Positions 1-10,192 of a DNA stretch of 64,000 nt are shown here, piece after piece (the first letter of the stretch is position 1; each line of letters begins with the position of its first letter). The notes under the pieces are model-generated. The model saw only the letters and a program-made list of their open reading frames with translations, was not told the DNA's origin and searched no databases. This DNA is from Desulfobacter sp. Its GTDB lineage: Bacteria; Desulfobacterota; Desulfobacteria; Desulfobacterales; Desulfobacteraceae. The DNA is taken from assembly GCA_028768545.1 (NCBI GenBank), contig CP054838.1:2715001-2779000 (forward strand), in the 5' to 3' direction. Both the position numbers and the translations under genes were made by a program.

Positions 1-86
1 GAAGACTACGAGGTTGATAGGCCAGGTGTGTAAGCATGGTAACATGTTCAGCTAACTGGTACTAATAGGTCGTGAGGCTTAGCCAC
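1..86 (+). rRNA. rrl: 23S ribosomal RNA, 3' end (partial)
   Basis: The first bases match the conserved 3' terminal region of bacterial 23S rRNA, including the GTTGATAGGCC block and the final GTGAGGCTTAGCC stretch. The gene begins outside the window. The exact 3' end is estimated by comparison with the usual end of the molecule. It is followed by about 130 bp of spacer and then the 5S gene, so this is the distal part of a 16S-23S-5S operon read rightward. Confidence 0.95.
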
Positions 87-216
87 TTTTTTCCATAAAC
101 AAGATTAAACGCTTTAATGCAGACATATTGAATTTACTACAACAGATAACAAATTAGGATTCCTGGGACATGTAGAAGAACATCATTCAGAAGTTCCAAG
201 ATCCAGCCATTTTAAT

Positions 217-330
217 CCGGTGGCAATGGCAAGGCGGCCACACCCGTACCCATCTCGAACACGGAAGTTAAGCGCCTTAGCGTCGATGGTACTGCATGGG
301 AGACTGTGTGGGAGAGTAGAACGCCGCCGG
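217..330 (+). rRNA. rrf: 5S ribosomal RNA
   Basis: A segment of about 114 nt contains the universal 5S core (CCCGTACCCATCTCGAACACGG can be followed from about position 241) and the late GGGAGAGTAGAACGCCGCCGG block. The first and last bases (CCGG and CCGG) pair to form helix I. It lies downstream of the 23S gene on the same strand and just before a strong terminator. Ends are accurate to a few bases. Confidence 0.95.
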
Positions 331-340
331 ATTATTCTTT

Positions 341-378
341 AAAAGCCCTGATCATAGAAATATGGTCAGGGCTTTTTT
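341..378 (+). terminator. rRNA operon terminator, bidirectional
   Basis: An inverted repeat AAGCCCTGA / TCAGGGCTT with a short loop is followed by a run of T on the + strand and preceded by A residues, so it can work on both strands. It ends the rRNA operon and overlaps the stop region of the convergent glycosyltransferase gene. Confidence 0.85.
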
Positions 379-1594
379 AATTTAAATTATTGTATATTTT
401 TTCGATTCTTGCAAATACCTTTTCCCAGGTATAGGCATTTGAAATTTCATTGGCCTGTTCCATATCCGGCTGTCTATTTTTTTTTGCCTTTTTAATACTG
501 TTTGTTATCGCGTTTGAAAGTGTTTGCACCAACGCAGGCATATCTTTATCAAAGGGTTGATCTATTCTCTTTAGAGGCGGTAGTTCTAAAAAATCAACCA
601 TTGAGGATTGCGCATGGCCAAAAATTTCCCTGGTTCCTGGAAGGGCCGTGGTCAGAATCCGGCAGCCCGAGGACAATGCTTCCATGAGCACCAGAGGCAG
701 GCCTTCAAAAAAGGAGGGGAGAACAAAAAGATGGGATTGTCTCATCAGACGTGCCAGGTCATTGTGGGGCAAAGGGCCGTGAACAATAACCCGGTCTCCA
801 AGGGACTTTGCAAGGTCTAAGCACTCTTTTTCTTCTCTGCCGTTACCGGATCCGGCCAAATGGAGGCGATAGTTTAGGGACGAAATTTTTTTTAGGGATT
901 TCAGGAGCCATGGCACTCCTTTAGCGCGGCTCAATTTCCCCGCATAAAGAACATCAATCGGTCCTTGGTTCGTCTTAGGTCCCGGGTAAAACAGTTTATT
1001 GTCAAATCCTGCGCCAATTAGATGAAGTTTTTCCAAATCCAGCCCTTGGAGGGCTAAAATTTGATGCCTCTGGTGCCGGCTCAGACAAAGGATACCATCA
1101 CTTTTTGTGATAAATTTTCTTATTTTAGGTTTTAGATCTGGACACAAAGAAACTTGGCGCAGGCAGGTACCGTGACAGGAGGTTACCACGGGTCGGTCAT
1201 GAAACACTTCTCTAGCAATCATGGAGACAATCCAGAGGTGATGAGTATGAATGATGTCCGGTTTGAATGTATCCCGGGCATTTTGAATAGCCGTTTTAAA
1301 GGCTGTTTCATATTTTTTTAGACGTTCTGGTCCCATTGAGGCAAACACCGTGCTTGGGTAGGGCATGATATCGCTCATGCCTGGCAAGGGGAAGTTCAGG
1401 GCTTTATTGTTGAACCGGACAAATTTAGTATGGCCCGGTGGAAGTAACGAGTGATCCATTTCAAATTTGTCCTGGATACCGGCGACCAAAAAATTTTTGT
1501 GGCCTTTGGCTTCTGCCTGCTTGATGATGGCCTGGGTAGTCTTTCCAGACCCTGTAAAATCTGGCATCTGACTTAAAATATGAAGGATTTTCAT
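377..1594 (-). CDS. glycosyltransferase family 4 protein
   Basis: A 405-residue GT-B fold glycosyltransferase, which would transfer a sugar from a nucleotide-sugar donor, probably in cell-surface polysaccharide or lipid glycan assembly in the cytoplasm. The N-terminal half starts with MKILHILSQMPDFTGSGKTT, a glycine-rich acceptor loop, and carries the family pattern IIHTHHLW near residue 115. The C-terminal half has the donor-site pattern DVLYAGKLSRAKGVPWLL near residue 214 and the E-x7-E region FFEGLPLVLMEALSSG near residues 298-313. It stands alone, convergent with the rRNA operon, with a 200-bp gap to the tRNA gene on its other side. The sugar and acceptor cannot be deduced. Family assignment is firm. 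Confidence 0.88.
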   Translation of the reverse strand: MKILHILSQMPDFTGSGKTTQAIIKQAEAKGHKNFLVAGIQDKFEMDHSLLPPGHTKFVRFNNKALNFPLPGMSDIMPYPSTVFASMGPERLKKYETAFKTAIQNARDTFKPDIIHTHHLWIVSMIAREVFHDRPVVTSCHGTCLRQVSLCPDLKPKIRKFITKSDGILCLSRHQRHQILALQGLDLEKLHLIGAGFDNKLFYPGPKTNQGPIDVLYAGKLSRAKGVPWLLKSLKKISSLNYRLHLAGSGNGREEKECLDLAKSLGDRVIVHGPLPHNDLARLMRQSHLFVLPSFFEGLPLVLMEALSSGCRILTTALPGTREIFGHAQSSMVDFLELPPLKRIDQPFDKDMPALVQTLSNAITNSIKKAKKNRQPDMEQANEISNAYTWEKVFARIEKIYNNLN

Positions 1595-1793
1595 AAGGCT
1601 GACCCTACCATATGATTTTGCATCTTAAAAGAGGAACCCACTCATTTTGCAGGAGAGATGTTTTTTGGTAATATTTTGTAAATTGTGGAATGATAATTCG
1701 ACAATGTCTATACATTTTGAAAAAATTCAAAAATGAACACAAGAATAAACTAAGAAAGGCTTTAACCTAAAAGCTGAAAAACCTTGATATCAT

Positions 1794-1870
1794 TGGCGCG
1801 CCCGGCAGGATTCGAACCTGCGACCCCCTGATTCGTAGTCAGATACTCTATCCAGCTGAGCTACGGGCGC
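1794..1870 (-). tRNA. tRNA-Arg (anticodon ACG)
   Basis: Read on the minus strand, the sequence folds as a full cloverleaf: acceptor stem GCGCCCG/CGGGCGC, D arm with AGCTCAGCTGGATAGAG, anticodon stem-loop CTGACTACGAATCAG with ACG in the loop, and T arm GGTTCGAATCC. CCA is encoded. The ACG anticodon is normally modified by TadA to ICG, and tadA is the next gene pair to the right. Confidence 0.96.
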
Positions 1871-1954
1871 GCAAAAATACAAACAACCAGACATATATAT
1901 CAGCCTTTTATGGAGATATCAAGGAATTTTATTGGTTATTTCCAAAGGATATTT

Positions 1955-2152
1955 TTAGTTCAGGCAATGCCAGAAATATTGATTCATTTGGTCAAGATCA
2001 ATGGAGCGCCATTGGGAGCAGCGGACCCATTTTTCTCGACGCTCTCCTTGTTCACGCCGTTCTGCTGACCGTCTTTCAGATTTGGGTGAAAGAGCCATAT
2101 GGCGCCGGTTGATATTGCTTCGCCGGTCAATACCGGATCGTAGAATAGTCAA
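1955..2152 (-). CDS. small Arg-rich protein of unknown function
   Basis: A 65-residue basic protein with repeated GIDRRS, INRR, SERRSAERR and GERREKW blocks. Small proteins with repeated (D/E)RR units ending in a tryptophan-containing tail are common in sulfate-reducing Desulfobacterota; their function is unknown to me. It lies between tRNA-Arg and tadA on the opposite strand to tadA. The repeated RR pattern could in principle be compositional, so the call is moderate. No signal peptide or membrane segment is seen. Confidence 0.55.
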   Translation of the reverse strand: MTILRSGIDRRSNINRRHMALSPKSERRSAERREQGERREKWVRCSQWRSIDLDQMNQYFWHCLN

Positions 2153-2322
2153 TGGTCTTGAGTCCCTGGATGGTTTGTTTTGTTCAAAGAAGTGTGTTCA
2201 TAAAATTAACAAACCCAATTTTAAAGTTCAATCAGGGGAAATTGTATTTTATTATTTTTTTCTACCTAGTTGATAATGATTTGACCTCAAGGGAAAAGGC
2301 TTATATAAAAGAAGGTTGGAAT

Positions 2323-4063
<1,741 letters not shown>

Positions 4064-4108
4064 ATTGACTTTTGTAGGATTTTAGTATATTTAAAACTGT
4101 CTTTACGT

Positions 4109-4185
4109 CGGGATGTGGCTCAGTCTGGTAGAGCACTGCGTTCGGGACGCAGGGGCCGGAGGTTCAAATCCTCTCATCCCGACCA
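4109..4185 (+). tRNA. tRNA-Pro (anticodon CGG)
   Basis: Cloverleaf with acceptor stem CGGGATG/CATCCCG, anticodon stem-loop CTGCGTTCGGGACGCAG with CGG, T arm GAGGTTCAAATCCTC and encoded CCA. It reads CCG codons. It lies 45 bp after purA on the same strand and shares the terminator at 4241-4280. Confidence 0.96.
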
Positions 4186-4240
4186 CGTTAAGATGCTTTT
4201 TTTTTGTATTAGAAGGGTTCATCTGTGAACCTGCCCTCAT

Positions 4241-4280
4241 AAATCCGGCCATCCGCAATTTAGGATATCCGGATTTTTTA
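4241..4280 (+). terminator. terminator after purA / tRNA-Pro
   Basis: Inverted repeat AATCCGG / CCGGATT, with an inner ATCC/GGAT pairing, followed by TTTTTT. It ends the tadA-purA-tRNA-Pro unit just before a new promoter. Confidence 0.75.
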
Positions 4281-4309
4281 TTGACAGAATTTTGCTGTGT
4301 TACTATCCT
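4281..4309 (+). promoter_or_regulatory. predicted sigma-70 promoter of the sensor kinase remnant
   Basis: A perfect TTGACA at 4281-4286 is followed after 17 bp by TATCCT (4 of 6 to TATAAT). It lies immediately after a terminator and about 30 bp before the likely start codon at 4339. Prediction from consensus only. Confidence 0.45.
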
Positions 4310-5398
4310 TCTCTTATCAGTCTCAAAAGAAAAATATTATGGATACATACTTTGCACCTGCCAAAAGAACAGATCGACGAGAATTAAGAAATCAAGTTAT
4401 CGAGATCAGTCACAGCCCGGTGATGAATGCCCTGCTTGAAACATCCGGCGGGATTCTGGTCGTGCTTAACCAGGATCGGCAGATCGTTGCTTTAAACCAT
4501 GCCTTTTTGGAAAGTTTGGGAGTTTCTGACATTGCCGATGTCCTGGGCCTTCGTTTAGGGGAGAGCTTACACTGTATCCATGCCCATGATCAGCCGGGAG
4601 GCTGCGGCACAACCGAGCATTGTGAATCTTGCGGTGCGGCCATTGCCATGATGTCTGCCATCAGTCATGAAAAGGAAGATGAACAGCTCTGTGCTTTGGT
4701 ATCTGACAAGAATGGTCAGGTCTCTGACATCTGCCTCCAGGTCAGGGCAAAGCCCTTTGGGGTGGATGGAAACAAATGGATATTGTTTTATGCCCAGGAT
4801 GTGACGCAGCAGCAATTCTGGCTGAATGGGGACCGGGTGTTTTTCCATGATATCAACAATACCCTTACCGCGCTTTACGGCAATGCCCAGCTTTTGGAAA
4901 TGAGATGGCCAAATCGGCAGGAAATTACATCCATACGTAAATCCATTAAACAGCTTGTCAGTGAAATTTTCATTCAAAAAGATTTTTCCCACCACAGGGA
5001 TGCCACATATCGCCCCTCCAATTGCGCCGTATCCTTGAGTCAGGTTAAAAAAAGTCTGGATTCGGTCATTCGTGGGCACAAGGCCTCCTACGGTAAAAAA
5101 ATCGTGTCGTCCTGGCCGGATTAGGACCATATTCTGGATACCGACCCTTTGCTTTTGTCAAGAATTCTGGGCAATATGGTGATCAATGCACTTGAAGCCA
5201 CCCCTGAAAACGGAGAGATCAAAATTGAATTAGAGGCAGGCGTCAATGGGCAAATGATCTGGCGTGTCTGGAATCAGTCCCCCATTCCAAAGCCGATCCA
5301 AAAACGGATATTTCAGCGGTATTTTAGTTCCAAAGAGGGAAACGGCAGGGGGTTGGGTACCTATTCCATGAAATTGTTCGGGGAATCCTATTTAAAGG

Positions 5399-6709
5399 CA
5401 GTAGTGTCCGGTTAGGTTGTTGCATATAAAAAGCATCTAAAATCATTGAAAAAACAGTCTGTTTTGTGTTGACAAATGTGCGTAAAAATTTTTGTGCGCC
5501 TTGAAAACTTAACTCAAGGAGCTCAAATGACGCACATCTCAGTCCCTAAAAAACAACTACGGTCCCTGAACTTTGACAATTTCAGGTGCCCTCTGATAAA
5601 GTCACTTTCAAAAGCACCGGAATTACAATCTCGAGGAGACCGCCCTTTAAAAATGACATTCGAAGACCAGATAAATGCTTTGGTTTATTTCCATCTTCAG
5701 GAGCACAAGTCTGCCCGACATTTAATTCAGGATCTCAAGGAGAATGTTTTTGCTAAAGAAAATATTGCGCCAGACGGTGGTATCAGCCGTAGTAGTTTCT
5801 GTGAAGCCATCAATCACAGGGGACTCGAACAACTGCAATTTATCTTTGAGGATCTTTATAAACAGGCTCTTGAGTGTCATCCGGGTGAACACGCCGAGTT
5901 AGGAGAGTTGGTTTCCATTGACGGTAGTCTCATAAATGCAGTCCTTTCAATGCACTGGGCGAACTACAGAAAAGGAAGTAAAAAAGCCAAAGTACATTGC
6001 GGATTTGACATTAATCACGGAATCCCAAACAAAATCTTTTTGACTGAAGGCAACGGCGCTGAACGCACCTTTGTTCCCAAAATACTTTCCAAGGGGCAAA
6101 CAGGTGTTATGGATCGTGGATATCAATCCCATAAAGAATTTGACCTGCTTCAGGAGCAAGGCAAACATTTTGTCTGCCGTATAAAAACCAGGACAACAAG
6201 AACAATTATTGATAACCACGAGACCCCTTCCGACAGCTACATTTTTTATGATGCACTGGTTAAACTTGGTACTCCGAATCAAAACCAGACGAAAAGGCCT
6301 GTTCGGGTTGTTGGCTATAAAATTGCTGGCGTCAAATACTATGTGGCAACTGACAGGCATGATTTAACAGCGGAACAAATAGCAACAATTTATAAACTCC
6401 GGTGGACCATTGAGGATTTTTTCAAATGGTGGAAAGAACATCTGAAGGTATATCATCTCATTGCCCGCAGTGAATACGGCCTTATGGTTCAGATTCTTGG
6501 CGGCCTTATCACTTACCTGTTACTGGCAATCCATTGCCAAAAACAGTTTAATGAAAAGGTCACGATCAAAAGAGTTCGGCAGCTGCGAACCGCCATTCTA
6601 AATGACCTGTTTGGCTGCGAGGAGCAGGGCTCTCATAGTTCAAACAGGGACAATATTGTCAAAGATCAAAAAATTATTGAGCAAGCAAAAACCTAACCGG
6701 ACATCACTG
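5399..6709 (+). mobile_element. IS4-family insertion sequence, copy A (1311 bp)
   Basis: The ends are imperfect inverted repeats: left CAGTAGTGTCCGGTTAGG and right (reverse complement) CAGTGATGTCCGGTTAGG. It is flanked by the 9-bp direct repeat ATTTAAAGG at 5390-5398 and 6710-6718. The duplicated target lies inside the histidine kinase gene. Two further copies of identical length lie at 44633-45943 and 61700-63010. The clean duplication shows that this copy arrived by simple transposition. Confidence 0.93.
5527..6696 (+). CDS. IS4-family DDE transposase (copy A)
   Basis: A 389-residue transposase. The catalytic triad is visible as D in SIDGSLI, D in VMDRGYQSHKEF and E in the Y-(2)-R-(3)-E-(6)-K signature YKLRWTIEDFFKWWK that is diagnostic of the IS4 family. 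I chose the ATG at 5527 (MTHISVPKKQL) because AAGGAG lies 8 bp upstream. An ATG 51 bp earlier adds 17 residues but has no ribosome binding site. Intact and probably active. Confidence 0.9.
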   Translation: MTHISVPKKQLRSLNFDNFRCPLIKSLSKAPELQSRGDRPLKMTFEDQINALVYFHLQEHKSARHLIQDLKENVFAKENIAPDGGISRSSFCEAINHRGLEQLQFIFEDLYKQALECHPGEHAELGELVSIDGSLINAVLSMHWANYRKGSKKAKVHCGFDINHGIPNKIFLTEGNGAERTFVPKILSKGQTGVMDRGYQSHKEFDLLQEQGKHFVCRIKTRTTRTIIDNHETPSDSYIFYDALVKLGTPNQNQTKRPVRVVGYKIAGVKYYVATDRHDLTAEQIATIYKLRWTIEDFFKWWKEHLKVYHLIARSEYGLMVQILGGLITYLLLAIHCQKQFNEKVTIKRVRQLRTAILNDLFGCEEQGSHSSNRDNIVKDQKIIEQAKT

Positions 6710-6792
6710 ATTTAAAGGGAAAGATTTCCTTTGTCTCATCTCAATCCCAGGGAACCACCTTTACTTTTGTTCTGCCTCCTGTAAAATCAAAA

Positions 6793-6841
6793 CAGCCCAA
6801 AAGATTAAGTTAAATTTAGGGCAATCGGTTTTGGGCTTTTT
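6793..6841. terminator. bidirectional terminator between the kinase remnant and the TRAP binding protein gene
   Basis: AGCCCAAAA and TTTTGGGCT form a 9-bp stem; T residues follow on the + strand and A residues precede it. It separates two convergent genes. The loop carries the kinase stop codon. Confidence 0.75.
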
Positions 6842-6856
6842 GTTCAAGGGCTTGTA

Positions 6857-8041
6857 TCAAATATAATGATTGCCCTGGCAGATGTTCTGCCCTGTTTTGT
6901 TCCAGACCGTCATCTGGTCTCTGAAATTTAAAAAGGAGTCATAAACTTTTCTGGTCAAAGGATCAGACGAGGCCATCTGTTCTAATACCTCCAAAGATAT
7001 TTTTTCCAGATTTTTGAGCACCGGGTCCGGGAATTTTTTGAGTTGAACCTGATGACGGGTGACAAGCTCATGAAGTGCCCGGGTATTTTTGGATTCAAAT
7101 TCAGAGAGCATCCAGATATTGGATTTGTATGCCGCTGCCTCAACAATGGCTTTTAAATCCTGTGGCAGCAGGTTCCAGGCATCCTGGTTTACCATGGTTT
7201 CTATACCGGTGCCGGCCTCGTGCCAGCCCGGGTAGTAATAATACTTGGCTGTTTTGTGAAACCCCATTTTTAAATCATGGAAAGGTCCGAGCCATTCTGC
7301 GGCATCCATCGTCCCTTTGGTCAGGCTGGCATATATGTGGTCCCCGGCTGCTATCATTGGTTTTCCGCCGGCTCGCTCAAGCACTTTGGCTCCCAGGCCC
7401 GGGATTCTCATTTTTAATCCCTTGAAATCGGCCATGGAATTGATTTTTTTGTTAAACCAGCCGCCCATTTGAACCCCGGTATTTCCAGCAATAAAAGGCT
7501 TGAGATTAAATGGGGCATAAATTTCATTCCAGAGCGCCATTCCGCCTCCGGAATAGAGCCAGGCATTCATTTGCTGGGCATTGAACCCAAAGGGGACACT
7601 GGCAAAAAATTGGGCTGCCAAAGAGGTCTGGGTCCAGAAATAGGCGGCCCCATGTCCCATCTGGGCATTGCCCTGGCTGACCGTGTCAAATACCTCCATG
7701 GGGGCAACAAGTTCACCGCTTCCATAGACCTTGATTTTGAGCCGGCCGCAGCTCATCTCGTCCACCCATCTGGCAAACCGGTCTGCACCCTGTCCGAGGA
7801 TGGGAAAGTGAGCCGGCCAGGTTGTGACCATTTCCCATTGAATGGATTTTGGTTTGCAGACATTTAAACTTGCCGCCTTTGGTGGCAAGGAAGATTTGGT
7901 TTTTGTTTGGCCGCCTAAAACCCCTGCAACACCTGCAACGCCGACTGAAGCTGCCCCAAGGCCTACCTTTTTGATGAATTCGCGCCGTTTGTTTTCTGCT
8001 ATGAAAATCTCCTTTTTCCGGTTCAGCAGGTTATTTTGCAT
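6857..8041 (-). CDS. TRAP transporter substrate-binding protein, Tat-exported (DctP family)
   Basis: Periplasmic binding protein of a tripartite ATP-independent transporter, usually for organic acids. The 394 residues begin with a twin-arginine signal (R19-R20 in KRREFIKKVGLGAAS) and a hydrophobic AGVAGVLGG segment, so export is probably folded via Tat. The mature protein has the family features: the VTTWPAHFPIL strand, the GSGELVAPMEVFDTVSQGNAQMGHG block, and the MRIPGLGAKVLERAGG substrate-site helix with Arg. No membrane TRAP subunits (DctQ/DctM) are adjacent; they must be elsewhere or lost. It follows mqnA by about 135 bp on the same strand. The substrate is unknown. Confidence 0.9.
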   Translation of the reverse strand: MQNNLLNRKKEIFIAENKRREFIKKVGLGAASVGVAGVAGVLGGQTKTKSSLPPKAASLNVCKPKSIQWEMVTTWPAHFPILGQGADRFARWVDEMSCGRLKIKVYGSGELVAPMEVFDTVSQGNAQMGHGAAYFWTQTSLAAQFFASVPFGFNAQQMNAWLYSGGGMALWNEIYAPFNLKPFIAGNTGVQMGGWFNKKINSMADFKGLKMRIPGLGAKVLERAGGKPMIAAGDHIYASLTKGTMDAAEWLGPFHDLKMGFHKTAKYYYYPGWHEAGTGIETMVNQDAWNLLPQDLKAIVEAAAYKSNIWMLSEFESKNTRALHELVTRHQVQLKKFPDPVLKNLEKISLEVLEQMASSDPLTRKVYDSFLNFRDQMTVWNKTGQNICQGNHYI

Positions 8042-8175
8042 ATTATCCTGGTGCAGATCAACGCCGGCCCAAAATCGCCATATGAATGGGAACGAGCAAA
8101 TTTTGTGACCTTGTGTATTTTGATACTATGCAAAAAAACCTGGGCAGGTCAAGAGATCTTCTTTTAATACACAGA

Positions 8176-9012
8176 TTATCTGATAGGATCGAAAAAACGG
8201 ATTTCAGATTTCTGCCTTAAAATGTCCTGGTCAAAAAGAGAATCGAAAAACAGGCCCATGGCTTTTATTTTTAAAGAATCCAGGTCACAGATGAGCAGAT
8301 CATAATAGGTCTTTATCAAATCATAGGGCAGTGCCAGTTTTTTTTGTCCGGCCCCAATAATTGTTTCCAGGTTTTCATATCCTTTTGTTTTGGATGCCAA
8401 AAGCAGATCATGGGCTGCCCTGACCCGTTCAGGATGCTGTTGGGCAAAGGTTTTTCTCACTACCCAAAGGGCAAATACAAATGGCAGGCCTGTCATTTCA
8501 TGCCAGATACTGCCCAGATCAAGCCTGTATTTGAACCGCTGATCCCATGGCTGGGTCAGGGCGGCATCCCCGATTACCATGACCGCATCAATGTCATCGG
8601 GCACCTTGGTGATATCCCCGACATTGCCTATCTTGAACCGGGGAACAATGTTGCGCTGGGCAAATATCATTTTTAGAAATGATGCCCCGGATGCGGATTC
8701 ATTGGAAAACATGATAGATTTTTCGGTCAATTCATCCAAAGGATAATTGCTGGCGCAGATTACGCTTAAAACCTTACCGTGGCAGGAGATTGAAAGGTTG
8801 GGAAGGATCAGAAGATCCTTGTGGTTCATGGCGTAAAAGGCCGCAGATATTGGGCTTATGTCAATTTGTCCGGTTTTGATCTTATGGTTCAAAGCCGCAG
8901 GCACATCCGGCACAAGGGTCATCCATGGGGGCTGCATGCCATTGTCAAGGCCGTAGTAAACAGGGGAGGCGTTGATATAGGTAATTTTACCCATTAAAAG
9001 TTTAGATTTCAT
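8176..9012 (-). CDS. mqnA: chorismate dehydratase MqnA (futalosine menaquinone pathway)
   Basis: Converts chorismate to 3-[(1-carboxyvinyl)oxy]benzoate, the first step of the futalosine route to menaquinone. The 278 residues begin with the typical GKITYINASPVYYGLD and contain PDVPAALNHKIKTGQIDISPISAAFYA, MIGDAAL-like VIGDAALTQ and the LGSIWHEMTGLPFVFALW segment of the MqnA family (periplasmic-binding-protein-like fold, cytoplasmic). The start overlaps the end of the upstream amidohydrolase by 11 bp, and mqnC and mqnE lie further upstream. Identification is firm. Confidence 0.93.
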   Translation of the reverse strand: MKSKLLMGKITYINASPVYYGLDNGMQPPWMTLVPDVPAALNHKIKTGQIDISPISAAFYAMNHKDLLILPNLSISCHGKVLSVICASNYPLDELTEKSIMFSNESASGASFLKMIFAQRNIVPRFKIGNVGDITKVPDDIDAVMVIGDAALTQPWDQRFKYRLDLGSIWHEMTGLPFVFALWVVRKTFAQQHPERVRAAHDLLLASKTKGYENLETIIGAGQKKLALPYDLIKTYYDLLICDLDSLKIKAMGLFFDSLFDQDILRQKSEIRFFDPIR

Positions 9013-10192
9013 TCCAGGTCAGTCTTTCTAAAAGTTGATTTTTGTTGGGAACATCCATGTCCAGGTATACAAAACAGGACGCTTTTCCCGGGGCAAGGCA
9101 GCCAAATTTATGGTCAAGGCCAAGGGCTTTTGCCCCGTTGATGGTTGCCATATTGAAAATGGTTTCAGGTTTGATATTTGGGTAGTGGGTCCTGACAAAT
9201 GCCATTTCGTCAAATAGGCTCAAGGATGCGCAGGACGCAAGGCTGTCTGTTCCAAGGGCAGGGTCAAGACCTTTTTTCAGCATTTTTTCTATATCCGGGA
9301 GCCGTTGATGAAGATTTTCATTGCTTCTGGGGCTAAGACAAATTTGGGTGCCCGTATCTGCCAGGATGTCAATATCTTTGGCATTTAAATGAAGCAGATG
9401 CACTCCAAGGGTTGCTGAATCCAGAATTCCAAGTTTATGTAAATAGCCCACCGGAGTGGTATTGCCCACAGGCCAGTTCCGGATGTCAATTTTCCGGGAT
9501 AATAAAAAATCCGCCCACAATCCTTTTCCTTTATCCAGAAATTCGGATTCCTCGCAGGATTCAGCCAAGTGGATGGAAAAGACAAGGCCCTGGGCCGCGG
9601 TTTGGGTTTTTAATCGGCCCAGCAGATCAGGTGAACATGTATGGGGGGCATGACCTGCCATGGAAAAAAAAAGATTGTTTTTGATAAGATCCTGGGCCTT
9701 GGGAAGGATATCTTTGGGTATGGCCCCGCCCAAGCATTCTTGAAACCAGATACCGGACAAGCCGTTTTTTTGAACCAAATCCCGGGTAATGCCCAGGGTG
9801 GATATTTCCCCGATAATTCCAGTGCCAAGCGCTTTGAGACCTTTGGCTGCCCTATTGGCGGCTTGTCTTAATCTGTTTTCGCCCAAATTATCCCGTTTGT
9901 TCAGCAATTGCCGGACCCAGGCAGTAAACCCCTGGTCAAATGCCAGGTCAGTTTCAAGTGCGGATAATTCCAAGTGCACATGGGCATTGACCAGTGCCGG
10001 AATAATCACCCCATTGCCAAGCTCTTTTATTTTTCCTTTGGGTTTTGTTGCCAAAACAGACTTGATGCGGTTGTTTTCGATCACAATATATCTGTTTTCA
10101 AATATTTTGCCTGATCCCTGGAGTATCCATCGGGAATGAAAGCATCCCTCAACAGGGTTAAAAAAAGATATGAAAGACCCTGGCTGGTTCAT
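9002..10192 (-). CDS. amidohydrolase, candidate aminodeoxyfutalosine deaminase
   Basis: A 396-residue metal-dependent amidohydrolase. The first metal motif is NAHVHLEL near residue 69; downstream are GHAPHTCSP, HLAESCEESEF and TDSLASCASLSL, which fit the remaining His and Asp ligands of the ATZ/TRZ and adenosine-deaminase-like group. It sits between mqnC (4-bp ATGA overlap) and mqnA (11-bp overlap). By context it probably deaminates 6-amino-6-deoxyfutalosine, the product of MqnE, to futalosine. The substrate is an inference. Other members of this family act on chlorinated triazines or guanine. Confidence 0.8.
   Translation of the reverse strand: MNQPGSFISFFNPVEGCFHSRWILQGSGKIFENRYIVIENNRIKSVLATKPKGKIKELGNGVIIPALVNAHVHLELSALETDLAFDQGFTAWVRQLLNKRDNLGENRLRQAANRAAKGLKALGTGIIGEISTLGITRDLVQKNGLSGIWFQECLGGAIPKDILPKAQDLIKNNLFFSMAGHAPHTCSPDLLGRLKTQTAAQGLVFSIHLAESCEESEFLDKGKGLWADFLLSRKIDIRNWPVGNTTPVGYLHKLGILDSATLGVHLLHLNAKDIDILADTGTQICLSPRSNENLHQRLPDIEKMLKKGLDPALGTDSLASCASLSLFDEMAFVRTHYPNIKPETIFNMATINGAKALGLDHKFGCLAPGKASCFVYLDMDVPNKNQLLERLTWNEI

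Larger units (their letters stand above)
4339..6813 (+). pseudogene. PAS-type sensor histidine kinase, broken by a stop codon and an IS4-family insertion
   Basis: The three parts are 4339-5124, 5125-5398 and 6719-6813. The N-terminal part has a PAS-like sensor region (residues about 25-170) and a dimerisation-like segment with FFHDINNTLTALYGNAQ, in which the His of HDINN would be the phosphorylation site. An in-frame TAG at 5122-5124 follows SSWPD. The same frame then continues into the ATPase domain (LGNMVINALEATPENGEI, and the G-box GNGRGLGTYSMKLFG). The IS element is inserted after this point. The downstream remnant supplies KGKISFVSSQSQGTTFTFVL and the true stop. Removing the element and one 9-bp duplication rejoins the frame exactly, as SYLKGKISF. 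The first start at 4297 (GTG) is possible but less likely. Not functional as it stands. Confidence 0.85.

Noticed and set aside
2001-2273. Open frame on the plus strand opposite the small Arg-rich gene
   Set aside because: Its Arg/Ser-rich composition is the shadow of the minus-strand RR codons, and it has no ribosome binding site.
5122-5124. In-frame TAG in the first kinase as a pyrrolysine codon
   Set aside because: No Pyl gene is in the window, TAG is used as an ordinary stop by several genes here, and the gene is also broken by an IS element.
4567-5130. 187-codon minus-strand frame opposite the PAS kinase
   Set aside because: It lies wholly antisense to clear kinase sequence and shows no family features.
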